Assembly (NCBI GenBank): GCA_003223775.1
Contig: QHWK01000074.1
Span: 1 to 12,388 of the forward strand
Reading direction: 5' to 3'
DNA length: 12,388 nucleotides
Origin: Acidobacteriota bacterium
Lineage (GTDB): Bacteria > Acidobacteriota > Vicinamibacteria > Vicinamibacterales > CAVVIG01
Each line of letters begins with the position of its first letter. Within the stretch, counting starts at the first letter, position 1. The position numbers were made by a program, and so were the translations under genes. A model generated the notes under the pieces. That model saw only the letters and a program-made list of their open reading frames with translations, did not search any database and was not told the DNA's origin. Below, one piece after another: positions 7,301-12,295 of the stretch.

Positions 7301-9111
7301 CGCGCTGCAGCTGGACCGCCGTCAGCACCGCGCCGTGGATCTCCGTTGCGGCCGGCTCGAGCGGTGCCGGCAACGGCACGGTGACGATGACCGTCGATGC
7401 GAACGCGGCTGGATCGCGCACCGGAACGGTCGCGATTGCCGATCAGACGTTCACGATCGCCCAGGACGCGGCCGCGTGCAGCTTCTCGATCGCGCCGGCA
7501 TCTCAGGCGACCTCGTCCGGCGCGAGCACGACGATCATTGCGGTGACTACGGGGAGCTGGTGCTCGTGGTCGGCGGCCGCAAACGATCCGTGGCTGTCGA
7601 TCGCGGCCGGCGCGTCGGGCACGGGCAGCGGCAGCGTCAGCGTCGCTGCCGCGGCCAACAGCGGACCCGCGCGCGCCGGCAGCGCGACGATCGCGGGGCA
7701 GACCTTCACGCTCGCGCAGGACGCGGCGCCCTGCAGCTTCGCGATCTCGCCGGCGAGCCAGTCGATCGCTGCCGACGGCGGCGTCGTGACGACGACGATC
7801 ACGACCGCCGGCTACTGTTCGTGGACCGCCGCCGCCAACGATCCGTGGCTGACGATTGCGAGCGGCGCGTCCGGCACGGGCGGCGCGACGGTGTCGGTGG
7901 CCGTCGCCGCCAACAGCAGCGCGGCGCGCAGCGGCACCGCGGCGATTGCGGGGCAGACCTTCACCGTCGCGCAGGCCGCTGCGCCGCCGACCGGCTGGGC
8001 GCATCAGGACGTCGGCGCCGTCGGCGTCGCCGGATCGATGGTGTTCGACGCGTCGACGTCCACCTACAGCGTCGCCGGCGCGGGCGCCGACGTCTGGGGC
8101 ACCGCCGATGCGCTGCACTACGCGTATCAGTCGCTGACGGGCGACGGCAGCATCGTCGCACGCGTGGCGACGGTGCAGAACATCAATATGTGGACGAAAG
8201 CCGGCGTGATGATCCGCGAGAGCGTCGATCCCGGCGCGGCGCAGGCGTTCATGCTCGTGTCGTTCAGCAAAGGGCTCGCGTTCCAGCGGCGGCCGGCGAC
8301 CGGCGGCGCCAGCGTGAGCACGACGGGCGCGAGCGGCGCCGCGCCGTACTGGGTGCGGCTCGATCGCGTCGGCAGTACATTCAACGCGTATCAATCTCCC
8401 GACGGCGTCATCTGGGCGCTCGTCGACACCGCGACGATTCCGATGGCCGCCGGCGTGCTCGCCGGGCTCGGCGTCTCGAGCCACTCGACGACGGCGACGG
8501 CGACGGCGACGTTCGACAACGTGAGCGTCGTGCCCGGCACGCCGACGCCGCCGCCGACGCTCCCGCCGGGATGGAATCATCAGGATGTCGGCGCCGTCGG
8601 CGCCGCCGGCGGCGCGTCGCTGAATACCGCGACGAGCACCTACACCGTCAAAGGCGCCGGCGCCGACATCTGGGGCACCGCCGACGCCTTCCACTACGCC
8701 TACAAGCCGCTCGGCGGCGACGGCGTCGTCGTCGCGCGCGTGACGACGGTGCAGAACACGAACGCGTGGACGAAGGCCGGCGTGATGATCCGCGAGACAC
8801 TCGATCCGGCGTCCGCACAGGCGTCGATGCTCGTGTCGTTCAGCAAGGGTGTCGTCTTCCAGCGGCGGACGCTCACCGCCGGTACGAGCACCAGCACCGC
8901 GGGTCCGCTCGTGGGCGCGCCGTACTGGGTCAAGCTTGAACGCTTGGGCAGCACGATCAACGCGTACTCGTCGCCCGACGGCGTGACATGGACGCTCGTC
9001 GGCAGCGACACGATCGCGATGGGCGCGAATGTGTTCGTCGGCCTGGCCGTGAGCAGCCACACGACGACCACGGCCGCGCAGACGACGTTCGACAATGTCT
9101 CGATCCCGTAG
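4321..9111 (+). CDS. Giant secreted PLD-like / FN3 / BACON / DUF1349 mosaic protein
   Basis: The protein has 1596 residues. A signal peptide spans about 8-31 (ending AAAPAARA). Residues about 33-360 form a phospholipase-D-like double domain, with HWK (His123, Lys125) followed by DGANYT, and HQK (His300, Lys302) followed by FGSSNWT. In both motifs the usual HKD aspartate is absent (Ala130, Gly307). An FN3-like domain (about 368-470, YDIYFGTDPNPP, TYYWRVVS) follows, then a galactose-binding-like region (about 485-665) between Pro-rich linkers. Next are a DUF1349/concanavalin-like domain (694-875), four BACON units (882-1221) and two more DUF1349-like domains (1226-1404, 1418-1596). The GTG at 4321 is chosen for GGAGG at 4312-4316 and a complete signal peptide. 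GTGs at 4330 and 4342 are alternatives. There is no sorting motif or C-terminal anchor. Its role is probably extracellular or surface binding of glycans, with or without phosphodiesterase activity. The substrate is unknown. Confidence 0.92.
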   Translation: MRHVTRRVWRCAVQVALAAVVLLAAAPAARAAERLCDPAFEDCRAPLLAYINNETVGIDVAFWFMQDTRYQTAILARWNAGVPVRVLIDPRANPTYVGNADVIAALANAGIPIRYRTASGILHWKTMLFAGQNVVEFDGANYTPTAFVFQAPYSDYEDESIYFSDDPSIVNSFKTKYDDLWLDTANYANYANITGPLTRKYPIFTKDPALNFPQQEDYALRILKRYAAETQRIDVIMYRITDERHTNAMIAAMQRGVPVRLIGETKEYREPTRQWVAYNMDRLYAAGVPLKVRAHAGLNHQKLVILGAQQMAVFGSSNWTTPSANQQQEHNYFTTKPWMFQWFVDQFERKWNNTAPNGAIETDWFVPEPPDKPIYLSPADVSVGQPISMALKWDGGPWGQLYDIYFGTDPNPPLLAANQQLGPTDPANPTTTTQKFVLPLLQHGTTYYWRVVSKTMAGMTAKGPIVSFTTGSAAPPPPLPPQGASTIVMWAATDVPPGNVFGNWQFMGDSTAAGRQPLWNPDHGQSKISPPLAAPASYFETTFTAMAGTGYHLWLRLKAQGNSTANNSVSVQFDDAIDQFGSPLYRIGDTQGAEIALTDPSGTLSGWGWEDNGFNGAPATLVYFSSTGQHRLRIQQRSDGAFVDQIILSPDAFLTSPPGDTKNDATIYGSTIDGAAPPTPSSPPQQAPPPVPSPWQNADIGAVGMPGYGEFDYNSSVLTVAGAGADVWGTADALHYVYEPLNGNGSIVARVSTIQNTNVWVKAGVMIRESVAPGSTQAFMLLSAAKGTAFQRRLVTAGTSVSTTGTTTLTAPYWVRLDRSGNTFTAYQSADGATWKLVGSDTIAMAATVLVGIGVSSHTTDAVSATTFDHVAVNGVAMAPPPCSATVSPSDRSVTADAGATSFGVAALTTCSWSASAVDTWLTITGGASGSGNGTVSVAYTANTDVARTGSVIIAGQTVTVSQAAAPCVFTLSPTSQSMTSSGGSTTTAVSAAARCSWTAVSTAPWISVAAGSSGAGNGTVTMTVDANAAGSRTGTVAIADQTFTIAQDAAACSFSIAPASQATSSGASTTIIAVTTGSWCSWSAAANDPWLSIAAGASGTGSGSVSVAAAANSGPARAGSATIAGQTFTLAQDAAPCSFAISPASQSIAADGGVVTTTITTAGYCSWTAAANDPWLTIASGASGTGGATVSVAVAANSSAARSGTAAIAGQTFTVAQAAAPPTGWAHQDVGAVGVAGSMVFDASTSTYSVAGAGADVWGTADALHYAYQSLTGDGSIVARVATVQNINMWTKAGVMIRESVDPGAAQAFMLVSFSKGLAFQRRPATGGASVSTTGASGAAPYWVRLDRVGSTFNAYQSPDGVIWALVDTATIPMAAGVLAGLGVSSHSTTATATATFDNVSVVPGTPTPPPTLPPGWNHQDVGAVGAAGGASLNTATSTYTVKGAGADIWGTADAFHYAYKPLGGDGVVVARVTTVQNTNAWTKAGVMIRETLDPASAQASMLVSFSKGVVFQRRTLTAGTSTSTAGPLVGAPYWVKLERLGSTINAYSSPDGVTWTLVGSDTIAMGANVFVGLAVSSHTTTTAAQTTFDNVSIP
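6400..6945 (+). repeat. DUF1349-like domain, copy 1 of 3
   Basis: Residues 694-875 of the large protein begin PWQNADIGAVG. They share AGADVWGTADALHY, a KAGVMIRES core, an FQRR turn, an APYWVRLDR strand and a final SSH...TFDHV strand with the two later copies. The pattern is that of DUF1349/concanavalin-A-like lectin domains, usually found as carbohydrate-binding appendages. This copy stands before the BACON block, separated from its two relatives. Confidence 0.8.
6964..7983 (+). repeat. Four tandem BACON domains, each exactly 85 codons
   Basis: Unit borders fall at 6964, 7219, 7474 and 7729, ending at 7983, so every unit is 255 bases with no indel. Each unit has an N-terminal Cys (residues 883, 968, 1053, 1138) and a second Cys 28 residues later in C-S-W (911, 996, 1081, 1166), followed by W(L/I)(T/S)I, a G-x-G-N/S-G turn, a T-V-S-V strand, and IAGQTFT(V/L/I)AQ-type ends. 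These are the BACON-family signatures. The invariant Cys pair suggests one disulfide per unit, fitting an exported protein. Units 3 and 4 are closest (both NDPWL, GASGTG), suggesting the most recent duplication. BACON domains are thought to bind glycans or mucin or act as spacers. Confidence 0.85.
7996..8532 (+). repeat. DUF1349-like domain, copy 2 of 3
   Basis: Residues 1226-1404 begin WAHQDVGAVG directly after the last BACON unit. It shares AGADVWGTADALHY and VSTTG with copy 1 but MLVSFSKG and SPDGV with copy 3, so the three copies look like mosaics shaped by recombination. A Pro/Thr-rich linker (about 8535-8570) joins it to copy 3. Confidence 0.8.
8572..9108 (+). repeat. DUF1349-like domain, copy 3 of 3 (C-terminal)
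   Basis: Residues 1418-1596 begin WNHQDVGAVG and run to the last codon before TAG, so the protein ends on the domain's final strand (TFDNVSIP) with no anchor or sorting signal. Substitutions relative to the other copies include AGADIWGTADAFHY, RETLDP and APYWVKLER. Confidence 0.8.
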
Positions 9112-9383
9112 CGGGCAGGCCGCGCGATCGTCCATGAGCTCGCGGCGCGCAAGAGCTCATCGACGGTGCGCGGCGCTGCGCAACATTGTACGCGGGCCAT
9201 TCACGCTGGGAACACTGCGACTCACACGGTCGAGCGGCGCGTGCGTGCTGTTCATGTCGCTTCGCGATTGATGCCCGCCAAAAAGGCACACCGAGAACCA
9301 TAGAGCGGCCATCTGTCTGCCGGCCAGATCCCGCTGCAAACCGCTGCATTGGGCATGACGAATGCACAAAAACCCGTAAAGAT
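9112..9383. other. Lower-GC spacer without a supported gene
   Basis: I read all three forward frames and found no recognisable protein. The forward ORF open from 9186 has a Cys/Arg/His-rich composition unlike the neighbouring genes and is not accepted as coding. The stretch contains a terminator-like hairpin (9134-9160) and a 6-bp inverted repeat TGCATT/AATGCA (9345-9350 with 9361-9366) shortly before the YceI-like gene. It may hold that gene's promoter. No clear -35/-10 pair is visible. Confidence 0.5.
9134..9160 (+). terminator. Stem-loop after the giant secreted protein gene
   Basis: ATGAGCTC (9134-9141) and GAGCTCAT (9153-9160) form a perfect 8-bp stem with an 11-base loop, starting 23 bases after the TAG stop. 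There is no T-run, so it may be a Rho-assisted or mRNA-stabilising hairpin rather than a classic intrinsic terminator. Confidence 0.4.
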
Positions 9384-9878
9384 ATGACGGACGCGTCGCC
9401 GCGGTTCATCCGTTCTCGCCAGATGCGAGATTGCCTGCGCAATGAACTCTTGTATTCAGAGAAGCGCCCGCGCGACATCCTGTTCCGCGCGATCGATCAG
9501 ACCGTTGCGGAGGCGGCGTTGCGCGGCGAGCCGAAGATCGTCTCGCGCGTCACGCCCGCCGACGGGCAGGTGCCGGATCTCCGCTTCTCCTCGGACAAGG
9601 CCGTCTGTGCGACGAACGGTTCGGCCCAGCCGTCAACGTGCCGCGTATCCGGGACGCTCGCGATTCGCGGCACCCCCCGGCCGTTCACGATCGACTTGAA
9701 GGTGACCGGCGGCGGCGAGACGTTTCGCGCGGTCGGCGATGGCGCCGTCTCGCTCAGCGCCTACGGCATCGAGCGGCCCTCGCAGCTCGGCGTGCAGACC
9801 GCAGACGAGGTGAAGCTGCGCTTCGACTTCACCGCCAAACAATCGACGCGCGCCGTCGCGACGTCGGGAAGGAAGTGA
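9384..9878 (+). CDS. YceI-like domain protein, apparently lacking its N-terminal part
   Basis: From the ATG at 9384 the product is 164 residues. The C-terminal half follows the YceI pattern: VPDLRFSSD, then CRVSGTLAIRGTPRPFTIDLKV (compare v.G.LtirG.trpv), then a final strand pair ending SAYGIERPSQLGV and DEVKLRFDF. A Cys pair (about residues 75 and 86) flanks a short loop. YceI proteins normally have a signal peptide and several more N-terminal beta-strands. Here neither is seen, and the sequence upstream (9186-9383, same frame open) resembles neither. Typical YceI proteins are exported lipocalin-like isoprenoid-binding proteins of about 190 residues. This one may be a truncated remnant or have a misplaced start (ATG 9423 is another choice). 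Its TGA overlaps the next gene's ATG (TGATG, 9876-9880), implying translational coupling. Confidence 0.6.
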   Translation: MTDASPRFIRSRQMRDCLRNELLYSEKRPRDILFRAIDQTVAEAALRGEPKIVSRVTPADGQVPDLRFSSDKAVCATNGSAQPSTCRVSGTLAIRGTPRPFTIDLKVTGGGETFRAVGDGAVSLSAYGIERPSQLGVQTADEVKLRFDFTAKQSTRAVATSGRK

Positions 9879-10839
9879 TGCGCGCGCGAGCCGTCACGGC
9901 GGCCGCCAGCGCGGCGGCCGTCCTCCTCACGTGCGCGCCGGCGCACGCGCTGCCGACGATGATCCGCCTGGGCTACACCGACTGCGCGTCGTGCCACATC
10001 TCGCCGCAGGGCGGAGGACCGCTGAACGCCTACGGCCGCGGCATCGACGCCGCGCAAAGCCTGAGCGGCGGCGAGGTCGAGCCGTCGCCCGACACACGCC
10101 TCACGCAGACGTGCGCCTCCACATGCAGGAACAGGGCGCATGGCCGACCATCGGCGCGCGCACGAACATCTTCCGGCCGCGGCTGATGTACCGCAACGTC
10201 ACGACGATCTCGAGCGCGTTCCGCGTGTCGGGCGTCGTCACTGCGGAAGGCCGCGAGGCGCCGCGCCCGGCGCTCGGCTACGATCCGGCCGCGCGCTCTT
10301 CGACGCTGTTCGTCAACACGGCGCTGATTCACTACCGTCCGAGCGCCGCGATCGAGCTGGCGTTCGGCCGCGAACAGCTGCCGACGGGCGTCAACGTGCC
10401 GGATCTCGCGGCCTACACCAAGTCGCGCAATCGTCTCGGCTACTACGACGCGCCGACGCAGCTGAAACTCTTCTGGTCGGCCAAGCGATACCACATCACG
10501 CCGTTCGTCTACGCGCCCGGCGGCAACGAGCCGACGGGTGAGCACGAATCGGGCGGCGGATCGCTGGCGGAAGTGGATCTGATCGGCAATCAGCGGCTGA
10601 TCGGAGGCATGACGATTCTGCGAGGGACCGCGGCGAACGGCGATCGGCGAACCGTCGGCGCGTACGCGCGCCTCGGGTTCGGGCAGTGGGGCATTCTCGC
10701 CGAGCACGACGTCACCGATCGGACGAGAACAGCGCCGACTGTCGCCGCCTTCCGGCAGACGGCGAGCTTTGCGCAGCTGTTCTGGGCGATCCGCGAATGG
10801 CTCGTGGCATCGGGCATCGGCGTCAAGACCGTGCAGTGA
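9878..10839 (+). pseudogene. Frameshifted CxxCH-containing exported, probable outer-membrane barrel protein
   Basis: The first frame (ATG 9878, with AAGGAAG just upstream inside the YceI-like gene) encodes a signal peptide (ending CAPAHA, about residue 24) and a haem-binding-type motif C36-A-S-C39-H40 in GYTDCASCHISPQGGG, continuing to about Gln77. The remainder is in the -1 frame, from about 10108 to the TGA at 10837-10839: DVRLHMQEQGAWPTIGARTN and then about 225 residues of alternating aromatic/hydrophobic strands (for example FRPRLMYRN, LGFGQWGILAEHDVT) resembling an outer-membrane barrel. One extra G after CAG (10106-10108) would restore ...RLTQDVRLHMQ... and give about 320 residues. I recall this CxxCH-plus-barrel layout as an uncharacterised family in Acidobacteriota. 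The C-terminus (VKTVQ) lacks the terminal aromatic typical of barrels. Without correction, the first frame ends at 10186 after an unrelated Arg/Ser-rich tail. Confidence 0.7.
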
Positions 10840-10880
10840 CCGCGCCGTTTTCGGGGAGCGATATGGGACCGTAACTGCGC

Positions 10881-10886
10881 TATCCT
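10881..10886 (+). promoter_or_regulatory. Putative -10 box for the cupin gene
   Basis: TATCCT lies 8 bases (CCGTGGCC) before the ATG at 10895, the same geometry as the boxes proposed at 432-437 and 468-473. No Shine-Dalgarno sequence precedes this ATG, so a leaderless transcript is plausible. No -35 hexamer is evident. This is inference from spacing only. Confidence 0.35.
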
Positions 10887-10894
10887 CCGTGGCC

Positions 10895-11548
10895 ATGTGC
10901 GACATGGGCCACGGCGATCATCATCAGCACTTCGGCTATCTGGTGGACGCGCCCGAGATCCGCGCGCTCGTGGACGAGACCGCGCGGTTGATGCGGACGA
11001 TCCGCGACGACGCGGAGCGCGTCGACGCGCTGCGCGCGCCGTTCGCCGCGCTGCTCGCGGCGGACGGCTGGCTGCCCGAGCGGTGCGCGCAGCCGGACGA
11101 GAGCAGCCGGATGGGCGGCGGCATCGGGCAGTACGCGCTCTATCGCGCGGAGAACGGCTCGCTGTGCCTGTTCTCGCTGGTCGTGCCGGCCGGCGCGTCG
11201 ACGCCCGTTCACGATCATCTGGCGTGGGGGCTCGTCGGCATCTACCGCGGACGGCAGGACGAGACGGTCTATCGCCGCCTCGACGACGGCCGCGATCCGT
11301 CGCGCGCGCGGCTCGAGATCGCGAAGCGCCAGCAGCTCGGGCCCGGTGAGTTCTACACGCTGCTGCCGCCAACCGACGACATCCACTACGTCAGCACGAT
11401 CTCCGACACGGCGTCGGTGTCGATTCATCTGCTCGCGAACGACACGGCGTGCGTCTGGCGCCACCGCTTCGAGCCGGCCACCGGCGTCGTCACGCCGTTC
11501 CGATCCGGCTACGCCAACGCGCCGTGCCCGGAGGACGCCCGCGCGTGA
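10895..11548 (+). CDS. Cysteine-dioxygenase-like cupin (3-His thiol dioxygenase family)
   Basis: The protein has 217 residues and a double-stranded beta-helix fold. The metal motif is H106-D-H108 (STPVHDHLAWGLVGIY), followed by the partner strand with GRQDETVYR (Glu123), then G-P-G-E-F, and a third His164 in PTDDIHYVST. This His-x-His...His arrangement is the non-haem iron site of cysteine dioxygenase and related thiol dioxygenases, which add O2 to a thiol to give a sulfinate. The exact substrate (cysteine, 3-mercaptopropionate or other) cannot be told. The N-terminus MCDMGHGDHHQHF is unusually rich in His and Cys. ATG 10904 is a second possible start that would remove part of it. Upstream in-frame codons (from 10769) overlap the previous gene and are rejected. 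The stop overlaps the HAD gene start by GTGA, so the two are co-translated. Confidence 0.8.
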   Translation: MCDMGHGDHHQHFGYLVDAPEIRALVDETARLMRTIRDDAERVDALRAPFAALLAADGWLPERCAQPDESSRMGGGIGQYALYRAENGSLCLFSLVVPAGASTPVHDHLAWGLVGIYRGRQDETVYRRLDDGRDPSRARLEIAKRQQLGPGEFYTLLPPTDDIHYVSTISDTASVSIHLLANDTACVWRHRFEPATGVVTPFRSGYANAPCPEDARA

Positions 11549-12192
11549 GCGCCTCGACGGTCTTCCTGCTGGACGTCGACAACACGCTGCTCGACAACGA
11601 CGTCGTCATCGGGGATCTGAAACGTCATCTGATCGAGACGTTCGGCGAGCCGCGGGCCGAGCGCTACTGGGAGATCTTCGAGGAGCTGCGCGCCGAGCTC
11701 GGCTACGCCGACTACCTCGGCGCGCTGCAGCGGTACCGCATCGAGAACCCGCGCGACACGGGGCTGCTCGAGGCCTCGCTGTTCCTGCTGCACTACCCGT
11801 TCGCGGATCGCGTGTTCCCTGGCGCGTTCGACGCCATCGAGCGCGCCGCGCGGCGCGGCCGCGTCGCGATCCTCTCCGACGGCGACGTCGTCTTCCAGCC
11901 GCGGAAAGTCGAGCGGTCGGGCCTGTGGCGCGCCGTCGGCGGCAACGTGCTCATCTACATCCACAAGGAGGAGATGCTCGACGACGTCGAGCGGCGCTTT
12001 CCGGCGGACCGTTACGTGATGGTCGACGACAAGATCCGCATCCTGACGGCGATGAAGAGCATCTGGCGCGATCGCCTGACGACCGTATTCGTGCGCCAGG
12101 GCCACTACGCCGCCGACCCGCAGCTGAGCGCGGAGTTTCCGCCGGCCGACAAGACGATCGATCGAATCGGCGATCTCGGCGACGACGTTTGA
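11545..12192 (+). CDS. HAD-superfamily hydrolase
   Basis: This 215-residue protein begins at the GTG overlapping the cupin stop (GTGA, 11545-11548). The start is chosen because HAD motif I follows directly: D10-V-D12-N-T (FLLDVDNTLL), where Asp10 is the nucleophile and Asp12 the general acid/base. A helical cap insert spans about 25-90. Motif II is Ser111 in ILSDGD, the motif III lysine is Lys141 in YIHKEEM (Lys near 119 is a less likely candidate), and motif IV is Asp161-Asp162 in VMVDDK. It is probably a cytoplasmic phosphatase. The substrate is unknown, and the operon link to a thiol-dioxygenase-like enzyme hints at small-molecule sulfur or damage metabolism, by inference only. An in-frame ATG at 11449 lies deep inside the cupin gene and gives an Arg-rich non-conserved extension, so it is rejected. 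Confidence 0.88.
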   Translation: MSASTVFLLDVDNTLLDNDVVIGDLKRHLIETFGEPRAERYWEIFEELRAELGYADYLGALQRYRIENPRDTGLLEASLFLLHYPFADRVFPGAFDAIERAARRGRVAILSDGDVVFQPRKVERSGLWRAVGGNVLIYIHKEEMLDDVERRFPADRYVMVDDKIRILTAMKSIWRDRLTTVFVRQGHYAADPQLSAEFPPADKTIDRIGDLGDDV

Positions 12193-12193
12193 C

Positions 12194-12236
12194 CGCCGAG
12201 CCCGCTGAGACCGCAGAAAATAACCACAGAGAGACT
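12194..12236. repeat. Degenerate CCGC(T/A)GAGA-type short tandem repeat
   Basis: Just after the HAD stop the sequence reads CCGCCGAGCCCGCTGAGACCGCAGAAAATAACCACAGAGAGAC when pieced together, a loose array of CCGCNGAG/CCACAGAG units about 10-12 bases long. Arrays of ACCGCAGAGA-like units occur between genes in many GC-rich soil bacteria. Its relation to the IS110 end that follows is unknown. Confidence 0.4.
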
Positions 12237-12261
12237 ATGAGCGCGGGCCGCAGACGTTAAG

Positions 12262-12289
12262 CTCCTAGCGGACTGACATCCGAGAGGAG
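12262..12289 (+). promoter_or_regulatory. Hairpin sequestering the transposase Shine-Dalgarno sequence
   Basis: CTCCT (12262-12266) pairs with AGGAG (12285-12289). An inner stem CGGA (12269-12272) pairs with TCCG (12279-12282) around a CTGACA loop. The AG/AG between the two stems can form tandem sheared G-A pairs. The outer stem occupies five of the six bases of the AGGAGG ribosome-binding site (12285-12290). This would limit transposase translation, for instance on read-through mRNA from the HAD operon, and could also be part of a structured IS110 left-end RNA. Confidence 0.5.
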
Positions 12290-12295
12290 GCTGTG

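Noticed and set aside
6960..8000. CRISPR-like array suggested by regularly spaced repeats
   Set aside because: The periodicity is 255 bases, in frame and protein-level (BACON units). There are no short direct repeats with unique spacers.
4423..9135. Minus-strand ORF of 1570 codons opposite the giant secreted protein
   Set aside because: The translation is an Arg/Ala/Asp-rich repetitive shadow of the tandem repeats, with no domain or signal. The plus-strand reading contains PLD, BACON and DUF1349 signatures.
9186..9383. In-frame N-terminal extension of the YceI-like protein starting at 9186
   Set aside because: The 66 extra residues are Cys/Arg/His-rich, contain no signal peptide or YceI strand pattern, and lie in a lower-GC stretch.
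10769..10894. Upstream extension of the cupin from 10769
   Set aside because: It overlaps the end of the barrel gene and gives Ser/Arg-rich non-conserved sequence. The ATG at 10895 begins the plausible protein.
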